Shown here: in pieces, positions 1 to 6,578 of the stretch
Layout: each line of letters starts with the position of its first letter
Position numbering within the stretch: position 1 is the first letter of the stretch
Assembly: GCA_937910825.1 (NCBI GenBank)
Contig: CALEMO010000254.1
Coordinates: 1 to 9,834, forward strand
Reading direction: 5' to 3'
Origin: an uncultured Solirubrobacterales bacterium
GTDB taxonomy: Bacteria > Actinomycetota > Thermoleophilia > Solirubrobacterales > 70-9
Length of the DNA stretch: 9,834 nt
Notes under the pieces: model-generated
What the model was told of the DNA's origin: nothing
Databases searched by the model: none
Seen by the model: the letters and a program-made list of their open reading frames with translations, nothing else
Translations under genes and position numbers: made by a program

Positions 1-2
1 AG

Positions 3-1220
3 TTGGGCGGGGAAGAAGCGAACCTGCTGCTGCCGCTTTACCTGGTGCTGGCCGCGGGCATCGTCGCTTCGGCCTGGCGCCAGTGGCAGGCCCCGGCCGT
101 ATCGGACGAAAACGACCGGGCCACTCCCTCGGGAATCGCGGGCTGGCCGAGGCCACTGCTCGCGATATCGGTGGTCCTGTTCGCGCTGGGCCTGTTCTGG
201 TCCGATGACCGTTCGACTGGGCTGCAGAACCTCTGTTTCTTTCTCGTACCGTTCGCTCTGGTCTTCGCCTTGATGCTGGACGTGAAATGGACCCGGGAGA
301 GACTTCGCACCGTGCTGATCGTGGTCGTGGTGATGGCGCTGGTCTGTGCGCTGATCGGCTTCGCGGAGTTCCACTGGCGCCACCTGCTCTGGAACGAGAC
401 GGTCATCCGGACCAACGACTTCAACGTCTACTTCCGGGTCAACTCCCTTTTCTGGGACCCGAACGTCTACGGGCGCTACCTGTCCCTGGCGATCACCGTG
501 GTTGCGGCCACCCTGATCTGGTCCCGCAACCGCCGGGAGATGCTCATCCTCTGTGCGGTTGCTGCGGTGCTCTGGCTGGCCTTGATAACAACCTTCTCCC
601 AGTCGAGCTTCATTGCGCTTCTGGCCGGGCTGGCGGTGCTTGTGGCGCTGCGCTGGAGCCTGCGCTGGGTGCTGCTCGGCACCGGCGCCCTGGTGATTGG
701 CGCGATCGTCTTCGCAACCGTGGCCGGCGATGTGGTCAAGCTCGACCTGAGCAGGATCAACGCCCAGTCGGCCGGCCGAGCCAACCTGATCGAAGGCGGA
801 ATCGACCTTTTTCAGAACCGCCCGATCTTTGGCTACGGCTCGGGAGCGTTTTCCGAGGCGTTCCGCGATGAGATCGCCGGGCAAAACGCCCCGGTCACGG
901 AATCGCATACCGAGCCGGTGACCGTAGCCGCCGAACTTGGAGTCGTCGGCCTCGCCATCTATTTCGCCTTGATCGCCTCCGCAATCGCCGCGCTCGGCGC
1001 CGGCATGCGCAGGGTCATGCCCGGGCTCGGCGCCGCTTTCGGAACCAACGACCCAAAGCGCGGCCCACCCGCAGCCAGGGCAGCGGTGCTGGCCGCCTTC
1101 ATCGCCGTGCTCGTCCACACCATCACCTACGCAGGATTTCTCGACGACCCGGTGACCTGGGTCCTGATCGCCATTGGCTATAGCCTCGCCTTTCCATGTC
1201 GGGCTACCTCCGCCGCCTAG
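3..1220 (+). CDS. O-antigen ligase / Wzy-type polymerase family membrane protein (5' partial)
   Basis: Polytopic membrane protein of the O-antigen ligase/polymerase family (Wzy_C, PF04932), which joins undecaprenyl-linked glycan units or transfers them to an acceptor on the outer face of the membrane. At least nine hydrophobic segments are visible. Family hallmarks are NSLFWDPNVYGRY (about residues 147-159), TFSQSSF (197-203) and the extracytoplasmic loop before the last helices with GRANLIEGGIDLF (258-270), GYGSGAF (277-283) and the SH pair at 301-302. The Arg and His in these places match those important in WaaL/Wzy proteins. The frame is open to the left edge and a TTG at base 3 is only the first possible start, so the true N-terminus probably lies upstream. 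The 3' end overlaps the flippase gene by 25 nt. Membership in the family is clear. Polymerase versus ligase cannot be decided from sequence; the Wzx and glycosyltransferase neighbours favour polymerase. Confidence 0.85.
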   Translation: MGGEEANLLLPLYLVLAAGIVASAWRQWQAPAVSDENDRATPSGIAGWPRPLLAISVVLFALGLFWSDDRSTGLQNLCFFLVPFALVFALMLDVKWTRERLRTVLIVVVVMALVCALIGFAEFHWRHLLWNETVIRTNDFNVYFRVNSLFWDPNVYGRYLSLAITVVAATLIWSRNRREMLILCAVAAVLWLALITTFSQSSFIALLAGLAVLVALRWSLRWVLLGTGALVIGAIVFATVAGDVVKLDLSRINAQSAGRANLIEGGIDLFQNRPIFGYGSGAFSEAFRDEIAGQNAPVTESHTEPVTVAAELGVVGLAIYFALIASAIAALGAGMRRVMPGLGAAFGTNDPKRGPPAARAAVLAAFIAVLVHTITYAGFLDDPVTWVLIAIGYSLAFPCRATSAA

Positions 1221-2734
1221 CGAGCACAGGCGCCGCCTATACAGCGGCCAGCATCCTCTCGAAGCTGATCGCGGTCGCGCTGCTGCCGCTTTACACACGC
1301 TTCCTGAGTCCAGCCGACTACGGCGCCGCTGAAGTCATGTTCGCCGCTGTGGTCGCGGCCAGCATCGTGATCCGGCTGGGAGTGATCGAGGCCCTGCTGC
1401 GCTTCTACTACAAGACCGACGAAGTCCCGGACCGGGTGGTGGCTACTTCTTTCGCGGTGCTGTTCTGGGCCGGAACGATCGCCGCTCTGGTTCTGCTGCC
1501 TTTTGCCGGACCGATCTCTGACCTGCTGCTCGGTGAGAGCGAGCCCGAACTGGCCCGGATCGCGATCGGCGGCCTCTGGGTTCTGACCCTCTCCGAGTAT
1601 CTACTGACCATCTTCCGGCTCGACGAAAGGTCGCGCGCCTTCTTCGTTTTCACGGTCGCCTCGGTTTTGGTCACGATTCCGGTGACGGTCTTGCTGGTCG
1701 TCTTCCTCGACCTCGGTGCGCAAGGGCTGCTGCTCGGCAGCTACGGCACCGGCGTGGTTTTCGTAGGCGCCCTGATCGTCTATCACCACAAGCGGCTCTC
1801 GCTGGTCCCGGATCGCGCGCTTACCAAGCGCATGATGCGCTTCGGCCTGCCGACGATGCCGGCCGAGCTTTCTCTCTATTCACTCAGTTTCATCGACCGG
1901 ATCATCATCGCCCGCACGCTCGGCCTGGCGGAAGCCGGGCTCTATTCGCTGGCAATCAAGGTCGCGCAGTCGGTCAACGTGCTGGTGCGAGGTTTCCAGC
2001 TCGCTTTCCCGCCGCTCGCCTATTCGATAGTCGACGACGACGAAGCACGCCGCGCCTACTCGCTGGTGGTCACCTGGTTTGTGGTGGTCATGGCGGTGGT
2101 GATCACCGGCATCTGGCTGACCGCGCCCTGGATCGTGCGCATCTTCGCCGCACCCGAATACTTTGAGGCCTATAAGGCGGTCGGACCGGTCGCCGCCGGC
2201 ACGGCGCTCTATGCGATCTACATGGTCCTGCTGGTGGTGCTCGGCCGCACCGGCCGCACCGAGTTCAACTTCCCGGCCACCCTGGCCGGGGTCGGCTCGA
2301 ACATCGTGCTCAACCTGATCCTCGTACCGGCCTGGGGCATCGTCGGCGCCGCGGTCTCGCTGGTCATTTCCTACACGCTGGTCCTGATCCTGATGTACAT
2401 CTTCACTCAGCGCTTGTTCCCGGTTCCGTATGAGTGGTTCAGGCTGTCCAAGGTGCTTTTTTCCAGCGCCGCCCTGATCGCCCTTGGCACCCTGCTGGTG
2501 CCGATCGAAGGTTTCCCCGAGCTTGCGATCCGCCTGCTGATCTTCGCCTGCCTGCCGTTGGCTCTGCTGCTCACCGGTTTCTTCAGCCCGGAGGAGCGGC
2601 GCTACCTGGCGATGATCCGCAGGCCACGCGAGCTGATCAGCAACCTGCGCGCTACCGAGACGGGCGAAGACGCCGATCGCGGCCTGTCAGAGGTCTACGA
2701 AGTCGAGCAGATGAACGAAGACATGCGGAACTAG
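1196..2734 (+). CDS. Wzx-like oligosaccharide flippase (MOP superfamily)
   Basis: Putative flippase that moves undecaprenyl-diphosphate-linked repeat units from the cytoplasmic to the outer leaflet. The 512-residue length and roughly 12-14 hydrophobic segments fit the polysaccharide biosynthesis/MOP family (PF01943 or PF13440 with a PF14667-like C-terminal half). The N-terminus is typical: a short basic start, then an amphipathic first helix and the segment LLPLYTRFLSPADYG (residues 29-43), close to the P-x-Y-T-R-x-L-x-P-x-x-Y-G pattern common in Wzx proteins. A charged cytoplasmic tail of about 50 residues (rich in Glu, Asp and Arg) follows the last helix. The ATG at 1196 lies inside the end of the preceding gene (25-nt overlap) and has no Shine-Dalgarno sequence, so translation is probably coupled to that gene. 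It is convergent with the next gene, 32 nt away. Substrate is unknown. Confidence 0.88.
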   Translation: MSGYLRRLASTGAAYTAASILSKLIAVALLPLYTRFLSPADYGAAEVMFAAVVAASIVIRLGVIEALLRFYYKTDEVPDRVVATSFAVLFWAGTIAALVLLPFAGPISDLLLGESEPELARIAIGGLWVLTLSEYLLTIFRLDERSRAFFVFTVASVLVTIPVTVLLVVFLDLGAQGLLLGSYGTGVVFVGALIVYHHKRLSLVPDRALTKRMMRFGLPTMPAELSLYSLSFIDRIIIARTLGLAEAGLYSLAIKVAQSVNVLVRGFQLAFPPLAYSIVDDDEARRAYSLVVTWFVVVMAVVITGIWLTAPWIVRIFAAPEYFEAYKAVGPVAAGTALYAIYMVLLVVLGRTGRTEFNFPATLAGVGSNIVLNLILVPAWGIVGAAVSLVISYTLVLILMYIFTQRLFPVPYEWFRLSKVLFSSAALIALGTLLVPIEGFPELAIRLLIFACLPLALLLTGFFSPEERRYLAMIRRPRELISNLRATETGEDADRGLSEVYEVEQMNEDMRN

Positions 2735-2743
2735 TTCTCGCTT

Positions 2744-2769
2744 GGGGTCATGAGGGCAGCTGGGGGTCA
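2744..2769. repeat. Short direct repeat GGGGTCA in a convergent gene gap
   Basis: Two copies of GGGGTCA (2744-2750 and 2763-2769), 19 nt apart start to start, fill most of the 32-nt gap between the convergent flippase and reverse-strand glycosyltransferase genes. The second copy, read on the minus strand, supplies the TGA stop of the glycosyltransferase (TGACCCC). I see no convincing stem-loop or T-run, so this is not a clear intrinsic terminator. The repeat may be chance. Confidence 0.3.
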
Positions 2770-3678
2770 GGTGGCACGGTCTTTGATGCTTTCTCCTCTG
2801 TACGGGAAGAGGGCCTGGCGAGTGTGGGCGGCGTAGATCCTGGTCGGGGCTCCAGGCAGGACTACTGAGGCGATTGTTCTGAGGCCGTAGGTCCAGGCGG
2901 TGAGTAGTCGAACGGCGAAGGCGGCCGGGCGGCAGTGGTGCTTTCTCATGTAGAGGTCCCGGTTGCGGTGGAATTCGGTGATTCTCGGCAGGCCGGAGCT
3001 GAGGTCGGTGGAAAGCTGATTGTGATGGACCGCTTCAGCCGACGGCACATAAAGGGTGTGCCAACCGACATCTGCCAGGCGCCGGCAGAAGTCGCATTCG
3101 TCGTAGTAGATGTAGAACTGCGGGTCCATCCAGCCGATCTTTTCGGCCGCTTCGCGGCGAACCATCAAGGCGCTTGACTGGGCCCAGTCGACCCGGCGAG
3201 TGAGCTGACCCTGGCTTTCGACGGTGAAGCGGCCATGCAGGAAAACCGCTGCGATCAACGCGGTACCGACACCGGGGAAGCGCCAGGCGCAGGCGTAGGG
3301 CTGCTCGTGCGAATCGAATAGCTGGGCTCCGGCGGCACCTGCCGCAGGATCGTCCTCCATCGCGCGGTAGAGAGCTTCGACCGAGCCGGCTCTCAGCTCC
3401 GTATCTTCGTTCAGCAGCAGGCAATAACGGCCACGGGCACGCTTCATCAGGTTCGTATCGTTGGCCGCCTTGCCGTCCTTTCGCTCAAGCTCGATCAACT
3501 CGACTTCGGGGAAGCGCTCACGCACAGCTTCGACCGAGCCGTCGCTCGAAGCGTTGTCCAGAACGATGGTTTCGCTTTCGATCCCGGGCACCCGCATGCG
3601 CTCGATCGCCGCCAGGCAGCTCATCAGGTAGACACGACCGTCGTTGTTCACCACGCAGTAGGAAATCTCGGCTGGCAC
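2767..3678 (-). CDS. Glycosyltransferase family 2, WbbL/rhamnosyltransferase-like
   Basis: Cytoplasmic GT2 enzyme expected to transfer a sugar (often rhamnose from dTDP-rhamnose in this subgroup) from a nucleotide donor to a growing lipid-linked glycan. Visible features, numbered from the chosen start, are the first strand ISYCVVNNDG (5-14), DNASSDGS (about 41-48) for nucleotide binding, LNEDTEL (about 91-97) in the metal-binding DXD position, and FYIYYDECDFCRRL (about 185-198), the usual F-x-Y-x-E/D-D-x-D-x-x-x-R-L acceptor/catalytic region. A W-x-x-x-Y-x-P-x-A-x-x-x-H-H block follows. The C-terminal part may include a membrane-associated amphipathic helix. The frame stays open to 3846, but that extension overlaps the neighbouring gene and is low-complexity. 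I chose the GTG at 3678 because it sits just before the first strand; GGAGG lies only 2 nt upstream, which is tight. A GTG at 3696 is the alternative. It is the only reverse-strand gene in the polysaccharide cluster. Confidence 0.85.
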   Translation of the reverse strand: MPAEISYCVVNNDGRVYLMSCLAAIERMRVPGIESETIVLDNASSDGSVEAVRERFPEVELIELERKDGKAANDTNLMKRARGRYCLLLNEDTELRAGSVEALYRAMEDDPAAGAAGAQLFDSHEQPYACAWRFPGVGTALIAAVFLHGRFTVESQGQLTRRVDWAQSSALMVRREAAEKIGWMDPQFYIYYDECDFCRRLADVGWHTLYVPSAEAVHHNQLSTDLSSGLPRITEFHRNRDLYMRKHHCRPAAFAVRLLTAWTYGLRTIASVVLPGAPTRIYAAHTRQALFPYRGESIKDRAT

Positions 3679-3687
3679 GACCTCCAC

Positions 3688-3693
3688 GATAAT
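3688..3693 (+). promoter_or_regulatory. Possible -10 box for the GT4 gene (leaderless type)
   Basis: GATAAT lies 7 nt before the ATG at 3701, the distance expected for the -10 box of a leaderless transcript in actinobacteria. There is no Shine-Dalgarno sequence before this ATG. No clear -35 hexamer is visible. The first base departs from the TANNNT pattern, so this is weaker than the two other cases in the window (6567 and 9701). Confidence 0.3.
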
Positions 3694-3700
3694 CACCGCA

Positions 3701-4810
3701 ATGCGTATACAGCTTGTCGACCCATCGGCGTTCACGCCGCCATACGACCGGGCCCTGGCCCGGGCGCTGGCTGCCGCCGGGGCCGAAGTCGAGCTGATCA
3801 CCTCCGAGTTCCTGCACGGAGCGGTGCCGCAAGCCGAAGGTTTCAAGGTTAATGAGGCCTTCTACCGCCGTTCGTCGCGCCGCGGCCTGAACGCGCGCGG
3901 CCGGGTTCCTTTCAAGTTCGCCGAGCACCTCTTCGACATGGTCCGGCTGCGTGGTCTGATCGAAGGAGATATCACCCACTACCAGTGGCTCAGCGTTCCC
4001 GGCCTGGACCGCCACCTGCTCGCGTCGGGCAAGCCCCGGGTGATCACCGCCCACTACATCGCCCCGCCGGAGCCGAGCGCGCGACAGATCCGCTCTGCAC
4101 ACAGGGTCTTTAGTTCGATGGACGCAGTGATCGTTCACTCGGAGGCCGGCGCCCGCCGGATGAACGAAGAGATCGGTATCCCACGCGAGCGCATCCGGGT
4201 GATCCCCCATGGCAGCTTCGACTACCTGACCGACATGCCGGACGAGTCCCCGCTGCCGGCCGAGCTCGAAGGAGCCGTGGGACTGGTCGTGCTCTTCTTC
4301 GGACTGCTGCGTCCCTACAAAGGCATCGACCTGCTGCTGGACGCGATGACGGAAGCCAGGCACGGTGAGCTCTGGATCGTCGGCAGTCCGCGAATGGACA
4401 TCACTGCCCTTGAAGAGAAAGCCCGGGAGCTCAACTGCCGGGTTCGCTGGCTGCCCAGATTTATCGACGACACCGAGATCGCCCCGATTATGCGCCGCGC
4501 GGGCCTGCTGGTCCTGCCGTACCTCGACGGCGAGCAGTCCGGTGTGCTTTACACAGGTCTTGCATTCGGCAAGGCGATGCTCGTCTCCGACGTCGGCGGG
4601 CTGGGAGACGTGGCGCGGCAGTTCGACGCGGCTCGCCTCGTCCAACCCGGCGATCGGGACGGGCTGGCCGAAGCGCTCGTCGAGTTGACCGGCAGCGAAA
4701 CGGAGCGACTCGCGCTCGCCGGACGGGCGAAGGCCGCCGCCGCCGGCGCTTTCTCATGGTCCGGGATTGCCGCGAAGACGATCGACCTCTACCGTGAACT
4801 TCTTCCCTGA
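3701..4810 (+). CDS. Glycosyltransferase family 4 (GT-B fold)
   Basis: Retaining GT-B glycosyltransferase of 369 residues, likely adding a sugar to the lipid-linked repeat unit at the cytoplasmic face. The N-terminal Rossmann-like half starts with MRIQLVDPSAFTPPYDRALA, where the PPYD stretch stands in the glycine-rich loop position. The C-terminal donor-binding half has VIPHG (167-171), the GLLRPYKGIDLL stretch (201-212) with the R204 and K207 expected to contact donor phosphates, then LPYLDGEQSGVLYTGLAFGK (272-291) and SDVGG (296-300). In the E-x7-E element the first Glu (278) is present but the second position is Gly (286), as in an SGV-type subgroup. The start codon faces the reverse-strand GT2 gene with 22 nt between them. 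The stop overlaps the next start by one base (TGATG), showing translational coupling. Donor and acceptor are unknown. Confidence 0.87.
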   Translation: MRIQLVDPSAFTPPYDRALARALAAAGAEVELITSEFLHGAVPQAEGFKVNEAFYRRSSRRGLNARGRVPFKFAEHLFDMVRLRGLIEGDITHYQWLSVPGLDRHLLASGKPRVITAHYIAPPEPSARQIRSAHRVFSSMDAVIVHSEAGARRMNEEIGIPRERIRVIPHGSFDYLTDMPDESPLPAELEGAVGLVVLFFGLLRPYKGIDLLLDAMTEARHGELWIVGSPRMDITALEEKARELNCRVRWLPRFIDDTEIAPIMRRAGLLVLPYLDGEQSGVLYTGLAFGKAMLVSDVGGLGDVARQFDAARLVQPGDRDGLAEALVELTGSETERLALAGRAKAAAAGAFSWSGIAAKTIDLYRELLP

Positions 4811-5991
4811 TGATTTTCGTCGCCGTCATATTCTGGCTTTCGGCCGGGCTGATCGTATTCACCCACTTCGGGTATACGGTCGCGCTCTGGGTGCTTGAAG
4901 CGCTCGGTTTCGGCAACGACGCAGGGCACCTGCGTGGCCGGCGGGTGGGGACCTTCCCTTCGCTGGTCGACGAGCAGCAGACCGACGAGACGGCGATCCC
5001 CAGGGTTTCGCTGATCATCGCCGCCTACAACGAAGAAGCAGTGATCGCAGCCAGGGTGGCGAACGCCTTGGAGCTCGAATATCCACGGGAGCTGCTGGAG
5101 ATTATCGTCGCCTCGGATGGGTCCACCGATACGACGGTCGAGATTGCCCGCGAGGCCGGCGCCGACCAGGTGCTCGACCTTGCCCGGGCAGGCAAGATCA
5201 CGGTTCAAAACGCAGCGGCGGATGCTGCCACGGGAGAGATCCTCGCTTTCTCCGATGCAAATGCGACCTGGCAGCCTGATGCCCTGGCCCAGCTGCTCGA
5301 GCCCTTCCGCGACGAGAAGGTGGGCTACGTCTGCGGGCAGGTGAAATTCACCGGTCCCGACGGCGGCAATCTCGAAGGTGCCTACTGGCGCTACGAGATG
5401 AAGGTCCGGCAACTCGAATCCGAGCTCGCCGGAATCACGGCCGGCAACGGAGCCATCTATGCGGTGAGGGCCGCCGACTACATCCGGCTCGGACCTTCGG
5501 GCAGCCATGACCTTTCATTCCCGTTCGCGCTCGCCAAGCAGGGGCTGGCCTCCCTGTACCGCCCGAAAGCAGAGGCATCGGAAAAAATGGTGCCGTCGAT
5601 GGGTGGGGAACTGGCAAGGAAGAGGCGCATGATGGTCGGCCTCTGGGACATCGTCGTGACTGAGGGAATGATCGACCCGCGCGGCTACCCGCCGTTCTAT
5701 TACTTCGAGATCGTCTCTCACCGGCTGCTGCGTTACCTCACGCCCGCGCTGCATCTGATCGTGCTGCTGAGCAACATCGCGCTCTACGGGCAAGGTCTGG
5801 TCTACGAGCTGACGCTCTATATCCAGCTCGCAATCCTCCTGGCGGCGATTCTCGGTCGCTGGTTTCAGCAGCTGCCCCTCCGGATCTGCCGTTACTACGT
5901 GATGACCACGATCTCGATCGCGATGGGGCTCTGGGATCGCTGGAGGAACGGACCCCCCGGCTACTGGGAGAAAGCGGAAGGCACCCGTTGA
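4810..5991 (+). CDS. Membrane-anchored family 2 glycosyltransferase (BcsA/IcaA-like architecture)
   Basis: GT2 enzyme with one N-terminal membrane helix (about residues 3-28), a cytoplasmic catalytic domain (about 65-275) and two or three C-terminal hydrophobic segments (about 306-375). Catalytic-domain motifs are VSLIIAAYNEE (66-76), SDGSTD (102-107), FSDANATW (147-154; SDA in the DXD position), TAGNGAIYAVR (210-220), the acidic residue in HDLSFPF (233-239) and ARKRRMM (269-275) in the place of the Q/R-x-x-R-W motif of processive enzymes. The layout resembles poly-N-acetylglucosamine and cellulose synthase relatives, but within a Wzx/Wzy-type cluster a single-addition role is equally likely. 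Translation starts by a one-base overlap with the preceding gene and no Shine-Dalgarno is seen; the following gene overlaps by 4 nt. Substrate cannot be named. Confidence 0.87.
   Translation: MIFVAVIFWLSAGLIVFTHFGYTVALWVLEALGFGNDAGHLRGRRVGTFPSLVDEQQTDETAIPRVSLIIAAYNEEAVIAARVANALELEYPRELLEIIVASDGSTDTTVEIAREAGADQVLDLARAGKITVQNAAADAATGEILAFSDANATWQPDALAQLLEPFRDEKVGYVCGQVKFTGPDGGNLEGAYWRYEMKVRQLESELAGITAGNGAIYAVRAADYIRLGPSGSHDLSFPFALAKQGLASLYRPKAEASEKMVPSMGGELARKRRMMVGLWDIVVTEGMIDPRGYPPFYYFEIVSHRLLRYLTPALHLIVLLSNIALYGQGLVYELTLYIQLAILLAAILGRWFQQLPLRICRYYVMTTISIAMGLWDRWRNGPPGYWEKAEGTR
5976..5981 (+). promoter_or_regulatory. Shine-Dalgarno GGAAGG for the sugar transferase gene
   Basis: GGAAGG sits 6 nt before the TTG at 5988 and lies inside the last codons of the preceding gene. 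It decides the non-ATG start, giving a protein that begins with NRPLELLLAL and keeps the whole membrane hairpin. It is the only well-spaced Shine-Dalgarno sequence I see before any gene in the window. Confidence 0.6.
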
Positions 5992-6551
5992 ACCGCCCGT
6001 TGGAACTGCTGCTGGCGCTCGCTGCGCTGGCGCTGACGGCCCCGCTGCTTCTGGTCTCCGCGATTCTGATCAGGGTCGAAGGCGGCGGCTCGGCGATCTA
6101 CCGGCAGCGGCGGGTCGGTCTGGGCGGCGCCGAATTCGAGATGCTCAAGCTGCGCACCATGGTGCCCGGATCGGACCCTGTGGGGGTCGGCACGATCGTC
6201 GCCCGTGACGACCCGCGGGTCACCTGGATCGGTCGCTGGCTGCGCCGCACCTCGCTCGACGAGTTGCCGAACCTGGTCAACGTTCTGCGCGGCGAGATGG
6301 CACTGGTCGGCCCCCGCCCGACAATCCCGGCCCAGGTCCGTGACTACACTGATCGGCAGCACCGCCGGCACGAGGTGCGTCCGGGAATTACCGGATGGGC
6401 CCAGGTCAAAGGCCGGGCGGGCATCCCCTGGGACGAGCGGATCGAACTCGATATCGAATATGTCGAGGGGCGCTCCCTGGGGCTCGACCTGATGATTCTG
6501 CGCAAGACCGTCTGGCTGGCCGCGACCGGCCACGGTCTCGCTCCGGACTGA
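5988..6551 (+). CDS. Initiating sugar-1-phosphate transferase (PglC/WcaJ-type monotopic phosphoglycosyltransferase)
   Basis: Enzyme that starts repeat-unit synthesis by moving a sugar-1-phosphate from a nucleotide sugar to undecaprenyl phosphate (bacterial sugar transferase, PF02397). At 187 residues it is the short form, like PglC, without the extra N-terminal helices of WcaJ/WbaP. Order of features: one hydrophobic re-entrant segment (about 5-30), YRQRRVGLGGAEFEMLKLRT (38-57), the catalytic Asp-Glu pair in SLDELPNL (89-96, D91 and E92), GPRP (108-111) and RPGITGWAQVKGR (131-143), which is very conserved in the family. The TTG start overlaps the previous stop by 4 nt (TTGA) and is supported by GGAAGG upstream. 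It is the last gene of the forward polysaccharide operon; metF begins 27 nt later. The sugar could be galactose, glucose, N-acetylgalactosamine or a diamino sugar. Confidence 0.92.
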   Translation: MNRPLELLLALAALALTAPLLLVSAILIRVEGGGSAIYRQRRVGLGGAEFEMLKLRTMVPGSDPVGVGTIVARDDPRVTWIGRWLRRTSLDELPNLVNVLRGEMALVGPRPTIPAQVRDYTDRQHRRHEVRPGITGWAQVKGRAGIPWDERIELDIEYVEGRSLGLDLMILRKTVWLAATGHGLAPD

Positions 6552-6566
6552 GCCGGCTGCTTCCTT

Positions 6567-6572
6567 TAGGCT
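6567..6572 (+). promoter_or_regulatory. Candidate -10 box of a leaderless metF promoter
   Basis: TAGGCT fits TANNNT and ends exactly 6 nt before the ATG of metF, the spacing known for leaderless transcripts in actinobacteria. No usable -35 hexamer is seen at 16-18 nt upstream. The AGG inside the box could instead be read as a very weak Shine-Dalgarno at 8 nt. The box suggests metF is transcribed separately from the polysaccharide operon that ends at 6551. Confidence 0.45.
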
Positions 6573-6578
6573 TTTCCG

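Noticed and set aside
3748..3763. Hairpin CCGGGC-CCTG-GCCCGG near the start of the GT4 gene
   Set aside because: Short 6-bp stem within Arg/Ala/Leu codons of a GC-rich gene, no other regulatory signal nearby.
3679..3846. N-terminal extension of the reverse GT2 gene to the ATG at 3846
   Set aside because: The extra 56 residues are Ala/Arg/Ser-rich, precede the first strand of the fold and overlap the start of the GT4 gene on the other strand.
3518..4645. 375-codon reverse open frame over the GT4 gene
   Set aside because: Codon-aligned antisense of the GT4 gene, with no recognisable domain; the forward protein has clear GT4 motifs.
4789..5508. 239-codon reverse open frame over the membrane-anchored GT2 gene
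   Set aside because: Codon-aligned antisense shadow of a well-supported gene.
6543..6575. Possible terminator between the sugar transferase and metF
   Set aside because: Only a 4-bp CCGG stem with a 6-nt loop can be drawn, and the T-rich part is better explained by the metF -10 region.
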